Positions 18,718 to 27,627 are shown, counted from the stretch's first letter. The stretch: DNA of 64,000 nucleotides from an uncultured Clostridia bacterium (GCA_937921505.1 CAKZUB010000007.1:1-64000); one strand, 5' to 3'. Notes: generated by a model not told the origin, from the sequence alone. Program-made: numbers and translations.

Positions 18718-19631
18718 TAGCTCATCACTCCTTGCAAATCATCTCGCATTGCTAGTACTGCTCGTCTTGAGGCGCTCGCGAATTCTTTTTCTGATACTTC
18801 TTTGTCACTTTGATAGGCTGCAATAATACCTCTTGAAGAGTTAACAATAATACCTGTTCCATCTTTATCAAAGTATTCTTTTAAGTCTTTGGCCGTGCCG
18901 CCTTGTGCGCCGTAGCCTGGTACTAAGAAGAAGGTATGCGGCATTCTTTTTCTAAGCTCTATGCCCTGTTCTTTATAAGTAGCGCCTACTACTGCACCTA
19001 TTTTACTATAGCCAAGTTCTCCCATAGCAAGCTCTCCCCACTTATTCACAAGATCGGCTGTCTTATCGTAGACAGGTATGCCATCTACTAATAAATCTTG
19101 AAGTTCTACGCCGCTTGGATTACTGGTTTTAACGAGTATAAAAAGTCCTCTGTCGTATTTATTACAAGCTTCAATAAAAGGCGAGATACCATCAAAACCC
19201 ATATAAGGATTAAGTGTTACTGCATCTTCTTGCCAAAGATCCATATGGACGCCTTCTATGTCTACTCCCGCAATATGCCCTGCATAAGCTGCCGCTGTTG
19301 AAGCAATATCGCCTCTTTTTACATCCCCTATTACCACAAGCCCTTTAGCTCTTGCATAAGCTATCGTTTCTATATAAGCTCTAAGTCCTTCGAGTCCATA
19401 CTGCTCATACATCGCAACTTGAGGTTTAACAGCTGGTATAAGATCAGCTATTTCATTTATAATGGCTTTATTAAATTGCAAAAACATTTCTGCAACAGCC
19501 TTGGGCGTTTTGCCATAACTTTCTAGCATTTCTTCTTTAATAAAAGATGGAATCATTGTATAAGTTGGATCAAGTCCTACTACTGTAGGATTTTGAGTTG
19601 CTTTTATTTTGGTTATCAATCGATCTATCAT
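18717..19631 (-). CDS. pyrF: Orotidine 5'-phosphate decarboxylase
   Basis: Decarboxylates OMP to UMP, the last step of the pathway. It belongs to the longer (type 2) subfamily: VVGLDPTY near 17-24 and the active-site segment GDVKRGDIASTA at 102-113. The ATG at 19631 is preferred over the in-frame GTG one codon upstream because the GGAG ribosome binding site then has a seven-base spacer. 304 residues. It follows pyrC after 97 bases with no visible gene, the only sizeable gap in the front part of the operon. Confidence 0.95.
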   Translation of the reverse strand: MIDRLITKIKATQNPTVVGLDPTYTMIPSFIKEEMLESYGKTPKAVAEMFLQFNKAIINEIADLIPAVKPQVAMYEQYGLEGLRAYIETIAYARAKGLVVIGDVKRGDIASTAAAYAGHIAGVDIEGVHMDLWQEDAVTLNPYMGFDGISPFIEACNKYDRGLFILVKTSNPSGVELQDLLVDGIPVYDKTADLVNKWGELAMGELGYSKIGAVVGATYKEQGIELRKRMPHTFFLVPGYGAQGGTAKDLKEYFDKDGTGIIVNSSRGIIAAYQSDKEVSEKEFASASRRAVLAMRDDLQGVMS

Positions 19632-19731
19632 CACTTTTCTCCTTTATTCTGCTCTCTCTACTCACTCTACCCTTATTGTATCTAATTTTGCATTTTTATG
19701 CAATATCTTTAATAATTATTCTAATTTAATC

Positions 19732-21006
19732 TTAGTCATTTTTATAGATAACTTTACCGTTTACTAAGGTAATCAGTACTTCTCCCGAAACTTTCATGCC
19801 TGCAAAAGGTGTATTTTTCCCTTTACTCACAAAGGTCTTAGGGTTAATTTCATAGTTTAGGTCTGTATCGATGATGGTAATATCTGCCACTTTACCAATC
19901 TCTATACTCCCTTTGTCTATCCCTAATATTTGTGCTGGTTTTGTACTCATTTTGTTAATAAGCTCAAGCGGCGTCAGTATACCTGTTTTAACTAAGTACG
20001 TATAGCTTACTGCAAAGCTTGTTTCTAGGCCTACAACCCCAAATGGCGCCTTATCAAACTCTACATTTTTTTCATCGTAGTGATGAGGAGCATGATCTGT
20101 CGCAATAACATCTATTATACCTTCTTTAAGCGCTATTGTCATAGCTTTTACATCTTCTTTTGTTCTAAGTGGCGGATTCATTTTTTTATGCGTGTCATAA
20201 TCTCCAAGCAAACTATCATCTAAAGTGAAATAATGAGGTGCTGTCTCTGCTGTAATGTCTATCCCTTGCATTTTAGCGATGCGAATGAGTTCTATACTTC
20301 CTTTTGTACTCATATGTGCCAGATGAAGCTTTGCGCCTGTGTATTTGGCTAAAATAATATCTCTTGCAACAATCACTTCTTCAGCTTCCCTTGGGATTCC
20401 CTTGATCCCAAAGAGCTGTGCGTGTTCTCCGGTATTCATGCTGCCACCTGCTAAAGTGTGATCTTCAGTATGTGAAAAGATGGGGATATTAAAAGGTTTT
20501 ACATACTGCATGGCTTTTTTCATAAGCCCTGCATCCATAACTGTTTTGCCATCCTCGCTTACGGCACAAATGCCATGTTCTACCATTTTACCAATATTAG
20601 CAAGGCTTTCTCCTTCTTGCCCTTTAGTGATGGCTCCGACAGGCAGTACATTGACACCATTTGCCTTTGATGCCATCGTTTTAATATATTCTACTATACA
20701 TTCATTATCAATAATAGGATTCGTATTTGGCATACAACATACTGTTGTAAACCCACCCTTTGCAGCTGCTTGGCAGCCACTGGCTATGTCTTCTTTATGC
20801 TCAAATCCTGGTTCTCTAAAGTGTACATGAAGGTCTATAAGACCTGGAACAACCCATTTACCTTGTGCATCAATCGTTTGATCTGCTGTATATTGATTAT
20901 TTTTACCTATCTCTATAATTTTACCCTCTTCAATCCAAATATCCGTAATCTCTTGCGTATTTGTTTTGGGGTTGATAAGCAACCCATCTTGAATACAAAG
21001 TTTCAT
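19732..21006 (-). CDS. pyrC: Dihydroorotase
   Basis: Zinc amidohydrolase closing carbamoyl aspartate to dihydroorotate. Class I (long) type: the metal motif DLHVHFREPG at about 58-67, carboxylated-Lys/His region IFSHTEDH, LHLAHMS, and the ATDHAPHH aspartate near residue 305. 424 residues is normal for Firmicute enzymes. Its start overlaps the pyrB stop by four bases (ATGA), as in many Gram-positive pyr operons. Confidence 0.96.
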   Translation of the reverse strand: MKLCIQDGLLINPKTNTQEITDIWIEEGKIIEIGKNNQYTADQTIDAQGKWVVPGLIDLHVHFREPGFEHKEDIASGCQAAAKGGFTTVCCMPNTNPIIDNECIVEYIKTMASKANGVNVLPVGAITKGQEGESLANIGKMVEHGICAVSEDGKTVMDAGLMKKAMQYVKPFNIPIFSHTEDHTLAGGSMNTGEHAQLFGIKGIPREAEEVIVARDIILAKYTGAKLHLAHMSTKGSIELIRIAKMQGIDITAETAPHYFTLDDSLLGDYDTHKKMNPPLRTKEDVKAMTIALKEGIIDVIATDHAPHHYDEKNVEFDKAPFGVVGLETSFAVSYTYLVKTGILTPLELINKMSTKPAQILGIDKGSIEIGKVADITIIDTDLNYEINPKTFVSKGKNTPFAGMKVSGEVLITLVNGKVIYKND

Positions 21007-21929
21007 CGTTTTGTTCTCCCTTCATGAAGTTGTGTTAAAAGTGCCATTCTCACTGCTACGCCATTTGTAACTTGTTCATCTATAACTGAAACGCTGCTGT
21101 CTAAGAGTTCTGGCATAAGTTCAACCCCTCTATTAACAGGCGCCGGATGCATGAGTATTGCCTCTGGTCTTGCATAAGAGAACATCTCTTCATCTAAACC
21201 ATAGAGCTGGCTATATTCTCTAAGATTTGGAAAAAGTCCGCCCTTTTGTCTTTCCATTTGAATGCGAAGTCCCATGACCACATCTGCATCTCTTACTGCC
21301 TTTTTGATATCAGTTGTCACTTCACAGCCAAGGGCTTCCATAGTCTTTGCAGTAAGCGTTCCAGGACCTGCCAGCGTAACATGTGCCCCTAGTTTTACAA
21401 GTCCAAATATATTGGATCTTGCCACCCTACTATGCGCGATATCGCCAACTATTGTTACCTTGAGATCTTTAAATCCTCCCTTTTTTTCATAAATGGTATA
21501 AAGATCTAAGAGTGCTTGTGTCGGATGTTCATTTGCACCATCTCCAGCATTAATGACAGAGGCCTTTACATTTTTAGCTAACAGGTGACTTGCACCACTC
21601 ATACTGTGTCTTATAATCATATAGTCTATACCCATGCGGTCAAGTGTAATCCCCGTATCTGCTAAAGTCTCTCCTTTTTGCACACTGCTTGTGGCAACCC
21701 CAAGGTCGGTAACATTTGCGCCAAGATACATACCCGCCATTGTAAACGCTAATCTTGTTCTTGTACTATTCTCATAAAACAAAGTAACAATACTCTTATT
21801 TTTTAATATACTCAATTTATCTTTTGAACCTACAACGATTGATTTCATATCCTTTGCAAGTTCGATAACAGACATGATTTGAGAAACTTCTAAGTCCCTT
21901 ATTCCTAGTAAATCTTTTTGACAAAGCAT
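21003..21929 (-). CDS. pyrB: Aspartate carbamoyltransferase catalytic subunit
   Basis: Condenses carbamoyl phosphate with aspartate. The carbamoyl-phosphate loop ENSTRTR is at 53-59, followed by ANEHPTQALLDLY and the C-terminal MHPAPVNRG aspartate-site motif. 308 residues, typical. No pyrI regulatory gene follows, as expected in Firmicutes. It is the first enzyme gene of the operon. Its ATG lies 41 bases beyond the terminator hairpin at 21970-22010, so expression depends on readthrough of that hairpin. The ribosome binding site AAAGGA is about nine bases upstream. Confidence 0.97.
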   Translation of the reverse strand: MLCQKDLLGIRDLEVSQIMSVIELAKDMKSIVVGSKDKLSILKNKSIVTLFYENSTRTRLAFTMAGMYLGANVTDLGVATSSVQKGETLADTGITLDRMGIDYMIIRHSMSGASHLLAKNVKASVINAGDGANEHPTQALLDLYTIYEKKGGFKDLKVTIVGDIAHSRVARSNIFGLVKLGAHVTLAGPGTLTAKTMEALGCEVTTDIKKAVRDADVVMGLRIQMERQKGGLFPNLREYSQLYGLDEEMFSYARPEAILMHPAPVNRGVELMPELLDSSVSVIDEQVTNGVAVRMALLTQLHEGRTKR

Positions 21930-21969
21930 CAGAGCACCATCCTTTTAAACACTTATTTTTTAACAAGAC

Positions 21970-22010
21970 AAAAGGCAATAAAAAGATAAACTATCTTTTT
22001 ATTGCCTTTT
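21970..22010 (-). terminator. Attenuator terminator in the pyr leader
   Basis: Perfect 19-bp inverted repeat (21970-21988 and 21992-22010, core GGCAATAAAAAGATA) with a 3-base loop. On the minus strand it is followed by a U-rich tail (TTTTGTCTTGTT), and pyrB starts 41 bases later. It sits between the promoter and the operon, so it must be conditional. The stop codon of the 57-codon leader ORF is at its apex. The plus-strand side also ends in T6, but no plus-strand gene precedes it. Confidence 0.88.
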
Positions 22011-22164
22011 TTATAAAAACTACTATTTTTTTAAAAACATAAACCAACGCACAAATACTATTTAAAACAAAATACTTGTCCGCTGATTGTTTATTTGACT
22101 TGTTTGGTTTTTTATATGCAAAAAAATTCTCATTATTCATTACTTGAATATTTATTGATTTCAT
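21991..22164 (-). CDS. Pyr leader peptide ORF (57 codons)
   Basis: An ORF with an AAGGAG ribosome binding site six bases before ATG encodes 57 residues: MKSINIQVMNNENFF at the start, polar in the middle, and a hydrophobic/basic end (VYVFKKIVVFIKKAIKR). I recognise no protein family. Its TAG (21991-21993) lies exactly at the tip of the attenuator hairpin, so a ribosome reaching the stop would sit on the stem and prevent it from forming. Its ribosome binding site is partly paired inside the PyrR hairpin. The arrangement points to a leader peptide whose translation, not product, matters. That it is translated at all is inference. Confidence 0.68.
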   Translation of the reverse strand: MKSINIQVMNNENFFAYKKPNKSNKQSADKYFVLNSICALVYVFKKIVVFIKKAIKR

Positions 22165-22172
22165 GACGGTCT

Positions 22173-22204
22173 CCTTTTTGGCCTCTCTGGACCAAGCTTA
22201 AAGG
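22173..22204 (-). promoter_or_regulatory. PyrR-binding hairpin overlapping leader ribosome binding site
   Basis: The minus-strand RNA contains GGUCCAGAGAGGCC, which matches the PyrR binding-loop consensus ARUCCNGNGAGGYU apart from a compensated A-U to G-C closing pair. It is closed by UUGG/CCAA and, after an internal loop, by CCUUU/AAAGG. That last pairing uses the AAGG of the AAGGAG site of the leader ORF. UMP-bound PyrR should stabilise the hairpin and hide the site. PyrR itself is not encoded in this window. Confidence 0.85.
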
Positions 22205-22232
22205 TAATATTATATTCATTTTTCTGTATCAT

Positions 22233-22261
22233 ATGATAACATAGTTAAAAATAAGTGTCAA
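22233..22261 (-). promoter_or_regulatory. Promoter of the pyr operon
   Basis: On the minus strand TTGACA (22261-22256), a 17-base spacer and TATCAT (22238-22233). This is a near-perfect sigma-A promoter; transcription should start near 22226, about 20 bases before the PyrR hairpin. Confidence 0.85.
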
Positions 22262-22347
22262 TGGGTTTTTTTGTTATATTTCATTCACCTAATAGTCTTT
22301 TTTGAATATAGTTATTAATGATATAAATAATAAATCGAGAGGTAATT

Positions 22348-23286
22348 ATGCTACTCAAAAAAACTTTGGTTCCATGCAATCAAAAATTTATTACTCAATC
22401 TTTAGAGCTCAACTTATTCTTTCTCAGAATTATTAAAGAACACTTCATATTTTTACAAGCATCTCTCTCACTCAAAGATAAACACTTAATGGTTCAGGCT
22501 GACCTCTTTAAAAACGAATTTACAAAGTTGCTTCGACAAGCCTTATTACTATCTGAAGGTATTCTTGACTCTCAAGTATTAAGTTCAGATGATATGATTA
22601 CAAAATATACCTTAGAAGCTGAAAAAGCAACCCAATCTGCAACTGGTATCTTTATTGATTCAAGTATCACATTAATGCAAACCTCTCTCAGTTGTGGCAA
22701 AGACTCTAAAAGTATGGCTTCTTTAGAAGACCGTGTATTTAGACTTAATGCGCGTATCATAGATTTAGTAAATGCTATCGTTAAAGTTAAGTCAAAACTC
22801 ATAAGTGATGTATTATGTTGTAAGCTTTTCACTCATGCTTATCCCTTATTGCTAGATCATGTACTTAGAGAAGCTATTTATTATAAAGATCTTCTTATGG
22901 AGCTGCAAAATGGCATTGAAATCAATCTCAAACAAGATATGAGGAAAAAAGAAAATTTCTGGAATGAAATCATGTCAGAACATGCTTATTTTATACGTGG
23001 TCTATTAGATCCTAGCGAAGAAGATCTATTTGAGATTGCAAATACTTTTGGCAAGGAATTTGAAAAGCTTAGAAAAGAAGCTTCTGAAGTAAATAAATCT
23101 GCTCACAGTTTTCCTGTAGTTACTACCAATACCATTAAATCAACTATTGCTCTTAGAGACTTTAAATCACAAGCAACCGCAGGGCTTCTAAATTGTAAAA
23201 TCAAGTCTATTATTCTCCCACTACTCTCTGATCATGTGCTTAGAGAAGCAAATCATTATCTCAAACTCTTAAATCCTTGTAACTGA
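22348..23286 (+). CDS. DUF2935 protein, tandem helical repeats
   Basis: Resembles the DUF2935 family of Clostridia and Bacilli, of unknown function. Two copies of the domain are visible: in each, an N-terminal helix with E-H-x-x-F-I (KEHFIFLQ near 30; SEHAYFIRGLLDPSEEDL near 210) and a final helix with P-L-L-x-DHVLREA (about 168-180 and 290-302). The conserved Glu, His and Asp could form a ferritin-like metal site, which is inference. All-helical, no signal peptide. Ribosome binding site GAGAGGTAATT before ATG. Divergent from the pyr operon and followed by the symporter gene. Confidence 0.75.
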   Translation: MLLKKTLVPCNQKFITQSLELNLFFLRIIKEHFIFLQASLSLKDKHLMVQADLFKNEFTKLLRQALLLSEGILDSQVLSSDDMITKYTLEAEKATQSATGIFIDSSITLMQTSLSCGKDSKSMASLEDRVFRLNARIIDLVNAIVKVKSKLISDVLCCKLFTHAYPLLLDHVLREAIYYKDLLMELQNGIEINLKQDMRKKENFWNEIMSEHAYFIRGLLDPSEEDLFEIANTFGKEFEKLRKEASEVNKSAHSFPVVTTNTIKSTIALRDFKSQATAGLLNCKIKSIILPLLSDHVLREANHYLKLLNPCN

Positions 23287-23407
23287 AATTAATAAGTTTT
23301 TCTTTTCCATTCATAAGTAGAAATATTTCTGGGCATACTACATGCTATATTATAATTATTTCCATGGCCTGCCAAGTTATCACAAATTTATAAATGGAGG
23401 AAAACAG

Positions 23408-24559
23408 ATGAAAAAATTTGGTTTATTACCAAGATTAATTGTTGGTATTTTAGTTGGTATTTTAATTGGTAATACAGGAAATGAATTCTTAACACGCGTC
23501 TTAGTCACTTTTAGTGGTATCTTTGGAAACTTCTTAGGATACATTATTCCTCTTATTATTATTGGCTTTATAGCCCCTGGCATTGCAGAACTCGGTGGTA
23601 AGGCCGGAAAACTTTTAGCCTATACCGCAGGCCTTGCTTATATTTCTACAATTATAGCTGGTACTCTTGCTTTTTTAGTTGCTACACTTATTTTACCAGG
23701 CCTACTAACTGCAAGCTCTCAAGTCGTAGGTGAAGGTATTAAGATTGGTCCCTACTTCGAGATTCAAATGCCTGCCATTATGGGTGTTATGACAGCTCTC
23801 GTGACAGCTTTTCTTTTTGGTTTAGGTATGGCTGCAATCAAGGGTAAAACAATGTTTCATTTTATGAGTGAATTTCAAGAGATTATTAAGAAGGTTATAG
23901 AAAACATAATCATTCCACTACTTCCTGTCTATATTGCTGGACTCTTTGCTAAGATGGCTTACTCTGGTGAAGTTGCTCAGACTTTATCACTATTTGGAAA
24001 GGTATTCGTCTTGGTCGTTATCGTTCATATTAGTTATATTATTATTCAGTATTTAGTTGCTGGAAGCATTACACGCATCAATCCCTTCTTGGCAATTAAA
24101 AATATGTTGCCAGCCTACTTTACAGCAATTGGTACCCAATCTTCTGCAGCAACCATTCCTGTTACAGTAAGAACAACAAAAACTAATGGCGTATCGGATG
24201 AAGTAGCAGATTTTGCAGTCCCCTTATGTGCTACCATCCATTTAGCCGGAAGTACAATCACCTTAACAATCTGTGCCATAGCTGTCTTGGCACTGGAAGG
24301 TTCAACGTTTAGTTTTGCTCAAATATTTCCATTTATATTAATGCTCGGTATAACAATGGTAGCCGCCCCTGGCGTTCCTGGTGGTGCTGTTATGGCAGCT
24401 CTTGGGCTATTAGAGACTATGCTCGGCTTTACAGATGCACAATTAGCTCTTATGATGGCTCTCTATATGGCTCAAGATAGCTTTGGTACCGCAGCTAACG
24501 TCACAGGAGATGGCGCTATTGCATTAATTGTTAACAAATTAGCCAGAACAACTTCCTAA
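23408..24559 (+). CDS. Dicarboxylate/amino acid:cation symporter (DAACS family)
   Basis: Integral membrane symporter of the sodium:dicarboxylate (glutamate/aspartate/serine) family. Eight or so hydrophobic segments begin with LIVGILVGILIGN. The re-entrant signature is seen in AIGTQSSAATIPVTVRTTK (serine-rich HP1 loop), and the C-terminal APGVPGGAVM plus DSFGTAANVTGDGA substrate and cation site is present. 383 residues from the ATG at 23408, chosen for its GGAGG site seven bases upstream. Substrate (serine/threonine, glutamate or a dicarboxylate) cannot be fixed. Confidence 0.9.
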   Translation: MKKFGLLPRLIVGILVGILIGNTGNEFLTRVLVTFSGIFGNFLGYIIPLIIIGFIAPGIAELGGKAGKLLAYTAGLAYISTIIAGTLAFLVATLILPGLLTASSQVVGEGIKIGPYFEIQMPAIMGVMTALVTAFLFGLGMAAIKGKTMFHFMSEFQEIIKKVIENIIIPLLPVYIAGLFAKMAYSGEVAQTLSLFGKVFVLVVIVHISYIIIQYLVAGSITRINPFLAIKNMLPAYFTAIGTQSSAATIPVTVRTTKTNGVSDEVADFAVPLCATIHLAGSTITLTICAIAVLALEGSTFSFAQIFPFILMLGITMVAAPGVPGGAVMAALGLLETMLGFTDAQLALMMALYMAQDSFGTAANVTGDGAIALIVNKLARTTS

Positions 24560-24572
24560 ACTCAAACAATAA

Positions 24573-24613
24573 AAAGACTTCCTGTTATAGACAACTCTAA
24601 ACAGGAAGTCTTT
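24573..24613. terminator. Bidirectional terminator between convergent genes
   Basis: AAAGACTTCCTGTT (24573-24586) pairs with AACAGGAAGTCTTT (24600-24613). It serves the symporter on the plus strand and overlaps the stop codon of the HAD phosphatase gene on the minus strand, with A/T-rich tails on both sides. Confidence 0.85.
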
Positions 24614-25406
24614 CTATCCATTTAATGACATAACTAATAGCATCCTCATTATTACTAGGTGCAAAATGCCTAGCACGCTCTAACAATCTCTTGGCTCCAC
24701 TCTCTACACAAAAGCCATAAGCTGCATTCTCTAAAAGATCAATATCATTCATATTATCTCCTACAGCGATTACTTTGGACTTATCAATAGCATACAAGTT
24801 TGTTAAATAATTAAGAGCTGCTCCTTTTGTACTGTACTGTGGTACTATCTCGAGATACCTTGCCCCACTTCGTATCACAAGTCCCGTGTCATAAGTCTCA
24901 TAAAAAATACTCTCTAAGTAATCCATTTCTTGTTCTTCGCCTATTAAAAGTATCTTAGTCCATTTTCGCTCCCATACCTCAGGTTTAATCTGACGAATGA
25001 CGTCATAGCCTTGTCTTGAAAACCGATAAGAATATTTACACGCCTTATAAATATAAACATTTTCATCAATATAAAATTCTATACCTAAATACGCTTGTTC
25101 TTCTTTTAGAATCTTAACAATCTGCTTTCTTTCCTCTTCTAGAAAAGTCTGATATAACGTTTGATCCTTATTATAATCATAAATCTTACAGCCATTATAA
25201 AGAATAGCTGGGAAATTAATTTTCAAAGGATAAACTATATTTTTAGCAGAAGGTGTCATCCGACCCGTTGCAATGGTAAAGCGTCCCCCTTCGCTCATAA
25301 AATAGGCTATAGCTTCTTTATTTGCTTTTGATATTTTGCCTTTATCATTAAGCAAAGTGCCGTCTATATCTGTAACTAGTAAATAGCCCTCAAACTTTTT
25401 GCTCAT
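24597..25406 (-). CDS. HAD-superfamily Cof-type phosphatase
   Basis: Member of the Cof/YidA-like subfamily of HAD hydrolases, which dephosphorylate sugar phosphates or flavin-type nucleotides. Motif I VTDIDGTLL (nucleophile Asp near residue 13), motif II TIATGRM, a large cap, and motif IV VIAVGDNMNDIDLLENA near 220 are intact. 269 residues, normal. It starts three bases after the thymidine-kinase-like gene, so it is the end of the minus-strand phosphatase-hemB cluster. Substrate unknown. Confidence 0.88.
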   Translation of the reverse strand: MSKKFEGYLLVTDIDGTLLNDKGKISKANKEAIAYFMSEGGRFTIATGRMTPSAKNIVYPLKINFPAILYNGCKIYDYNKDQTLYQTFLEEERKQIVKILKEEQAYLGIEFYIDENVYIYKACKYSYRFSRQGYDVIRQIKPEVWERKWTKILLIGEEQEMDYLESIFYETYDTGLVIRSGARYLEIVPQYSTKGAALNYLTNLYAIDKSKVIAVGDNMNDIDLLENAAYGFCVESGAKRLLERARHFAPSNNEDAISYVIKWIERLPV

Positions 25407-25409
25407 AGG

Positions 25410-26012
25410 TTATTCCTCGACTTGTCCGAGCATCTTATAAATCTTATAAAAATCAAGCTTAGACACGGTAGTATAGCTTGTCTTATCTAAATCCCCAACT
25501 ACAATTGAATGCTCATCACTTGTAAGTTGGCTTGGTACACCATTGGTATATTTAATATGATGATTAAGTGTATTTTGGTCTTTATCCACCATACGTATAA
25601 TTTCTATTTCATCTGCATAGGCAAGAGCCAAAGCTGCACTTGGAAAAGGGGTTCCTTTCCAAGACATTCTAAGGCCATACATACTGACATTCGCCGTACA
25701 CACAGCACTCAATTTATAAAGCTCATTAATTTGCTGCTCACTTAGCATGTGGAATTCATCTACAACTATGTAATCGTAATTATTAAAAATAATGTGATTC
25801 ATATCTAAACACTCTTCTGGTTTAAGTAAAATATCTGCCTTTACTTTATCTTTGATAAGTCTGCTGCATATGTAGCCCCCATCTCTTGTATCTAATTCTG
25901 GCTTAATCACTAGTGTTTTTAGGTTTCTAACTTTTAAATTCTGCACCTCTGCTATTGCCCTGGCAGATTTTGATGATCCCATCACCCCTACTGTAACTTT
26001 AAAAAAACCCAT
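25410..26012 (-). CDS. Thymidine-kinase-like P-loop protein, divergent
   Basis: Fold and motif order follow type II thymidine kinase: a P-loop at residues 9-17 (GVMGSSKSA), the Walker B-like YIVVDEFHML near 80-90, and GLRMSWKGTPFP where tdk enzymes have 'GLD..F.G.PF'. It differs in two ways. The usual SGK-T/S of the P-loop reads SSKS, and the four zinc-binding cysteines of the C-terminal lasso domain are missing. It may be a kinase with altered substrate or a non-catalytic relative. 200 residues; AGGAGATAA site. In operon with the HAD and siroheme-type genes. Confidence 0.7.
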   Translation of the reverse strand: MGFFKVTVGVMGSSKSARAIAEVQNLKVRNLKTLVIKPELDTRDGGYICSRLIKDKVKADILLKPEECLDMNHIIFNNYDYIVVDEFHMLSEQQINELYKLSAVCTANVSMYGLRMSWKGTPFPSAALALAYADEIEIIRMVDKDQNTLNHHIKYTNGVPSQLTSDEHSIVVGDLDKTSYTTVSKLDFYKIYKMLGQVEE

Positions 26013-26031
26013 TTCTTATCTCCTTTTATGC

Positions 26032-26628
26032 TTATTTCATATTTTCTAGTTCTTTAAGATAAACATTAAGTTGTTCTCTATTCATATCTAAAAGACTGTT
26101 TAAAATACTGGCTTTTTCAGCTTCACTCAAACTCTGATGCAGCACATGCTCTCTTATTTGACCAAGTAGTGCAACATAGCCCTCATAACTTGTATCATAC
26201 TGGTCTTCTAACTCTTTTTTTATTTTACTTGCTAAAGCGGGGCTATTGCCTCCTGTAGATACACTAATAACAAGTTCGCCTCTTTTAATGAAACTTGGCA
26301 TGATAAAACTAGATAACTCTTGATTTGAAGCTATATTGCAAAGTATGTTTTTGGCTTTGCAATAAGCCCCTATCTCATTATTTAACGTTTTATTGTTTGT
26401 TGCTGCTACCACTACAAAACTATCTTTTAAGTAGACTTCTTTATAGGTATCTCGGATCATGCTGACTTTTCCTTTAGCCTGTTCAAAGTCTGCTATAAAA
26501 GTTTCACTAATAACCGTTACGCTGCCCTTAAAATCTAAAAAATGGGTAAGCTTTCTATAGGCAACCTTACCGCCGCCTATAATGGTTATTTTTTTATCCG
26601 TTAAATCAAGCATAATAGGGTAATGCAT
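26032..26628 (-). CDS. Precorrin-2 dehydrogenase / sirohydrochlorin ferrochelatase-like
   Basis: Resembles the N-terminal module of CysG and yeast Met8p, which oxidises precorrin-2 to sirohydrochlorin with NAD and may insert iron. NAD-binding Rossmann motif IIGGGKVAYRK at 16-26, VVVAATNN near 90, and the conserved IMPSFIKRGELVISVSTGGNSPAL segment around 128-150. 198 residues, the usual stand-alone size. It follows hemB after 33 bases, so both act in tetrapyrrole (siroheme or B12) synthesis, though no other gene of that pathway is in the window. Confidence 0.88.
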   Translation of the reverse strand: MHYPIMLDLTDKKITIIGGGKVAYRKLTHFLDFKGSVTVISETFIADFEQAKGKVSMIRDTYKEVYLKDSFVVVAATNNKTLNNEIGAYCKAKNILCNIASNQELSSFIMPSFIKRGELVISVSTGGNSPALASKIKKELEDQYDTSYEGYVALLGQIREHVLHQSLSEAEKASILNSLLDMNREQLNVYLKELENMK

Positions 26629-26661
26629 CGTTAGTTCTCCTTGCTTATTAGATTCTTTTCT

Positions 26662-27627
26662 CTAATCTTTTAGCAGTTTTGCAATATCTTTTGCAAAATA
26701 AGTAATAATAATGTCCGCACCTGCTCTTTTAATAGAAAGTAATGTCTCTATAATCGCTTTTTCATCTAATAGTCCTTGTTCAACAGCTAGTTTAAGCATA
26801 GCATATTCACCGCTCACATTATACGCTGCAATAGGTATATTAAATGTATCTTTGACTCTTCTTATAATGTCTAAATAGGCTAATGCTGGCTTAACCATAA
26901 CAATATCAGCACCTTCTTCAATATCTAATGCGACTTCTCTTAAAGCTTCATTACTATTTGCATAATCCATCTGATAAGACTTGCGATCTCCAAATGTAGG
27001 CGCTGAGCCTGCTGCTTCTCTAAAAGGACCATAAAAACTAGAAGCATATTTGGCACTGTAACTCATAATAGGCGTATGTGTATAACCCCATTCGTCTAAC
27101 TCTTTACGCATATAGCCTACCCTGCCATCCATCATATCTGAGGGTGCAATCATATCAGCACCAGCTTTTGCATGGCTTAGAGCAACCTGACCTAAATAGT
27201 ACAACGACTTTTCATTATCTACATCGCCTTTTTCATTTAAAATACCACAATGTCCATGTGATGTATATTCACACATGCACACATCAGTGATCACATAAAG
27301 TTTATCCGTAATACTCTTAATTTTTTTAACAGCCTTTTGAACAATGCCTTCATCGTCATAAGCCTGACTCCCTCTATTATCTTTATGCTGAGGGATACCA
27401 AAAATAAGAACATATTGAATACCTAGCTGAACGATTTCATTAATTTCTTCTTCTAGTTTATCAAGCGAAAATCTATAAACGCCTTTTAGGGAACTAATTT
27501 CTTCTTTAATATGATTACCTTCTATAATAAAAAGTGGATAAATAAGATCAGATACTTGTAATACAGTCTCTTTAACAAGCCCTCTTACAAGTGGATTAGA
27601 TCTTAGTCGTCTTGGTCTCTTATTCAT
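26662..27627 (-). CDS. hemB: Porphobilinogen synthase
   Basis: Joins two 5-aminolevulinate molecules to porphobilinogen. The metal-site cysteines are in [13 protein letters not shown] (three Cys, zinc-type site), and the active-site lysines are in the [16 protein letters not shown] segment and in [14 protein letters not shown]. About 321 residues, normal. The ATG at 27627 is favoured because an AGAGA element sits nine bases upstream; an ATG three codons earlier (27636) is also possible. It is part of a minus-strand run with the phosphatase before it and the precorrin-2 dehydrogenase after it. Confidence 0.95.
   Translation of the reverse strand: MNKRPRRLRSNPLVRGLVKETVLQVSDLIYPLFIIEGNHIKEEISSLKGVYRFSLDKLEEEINEIVQLGIQYVLIFGIPQHKDNRGSQAYDDEGIVQKAVKKIKSITDKLYVITDVCMCEYTSHGHCGILNEKGDVDNEKSLYYLGQVALSHAKAGADMIAPSDMMDGRVGYMRKELDEWGYTHTPIMSYSAKYASSFYGPFREAAGSAPTFGDRKSYQMDYANSNEALREVALDIEEGADIVMVKPALAYLDIIRRVKDTFNIPIAAYNVSGEYAMLKLAVEQGLLDEKAIIETLLSIKRAGADIIITYFAKDIAKLLKD

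Noticed and set aside
21960..22020. Leader hairpin as a simple bidirectional terminator
   Set aside because: No plus-strand gene reads into it, and it lies between the pyr promoter and pyrB; an attenuator explains it better.
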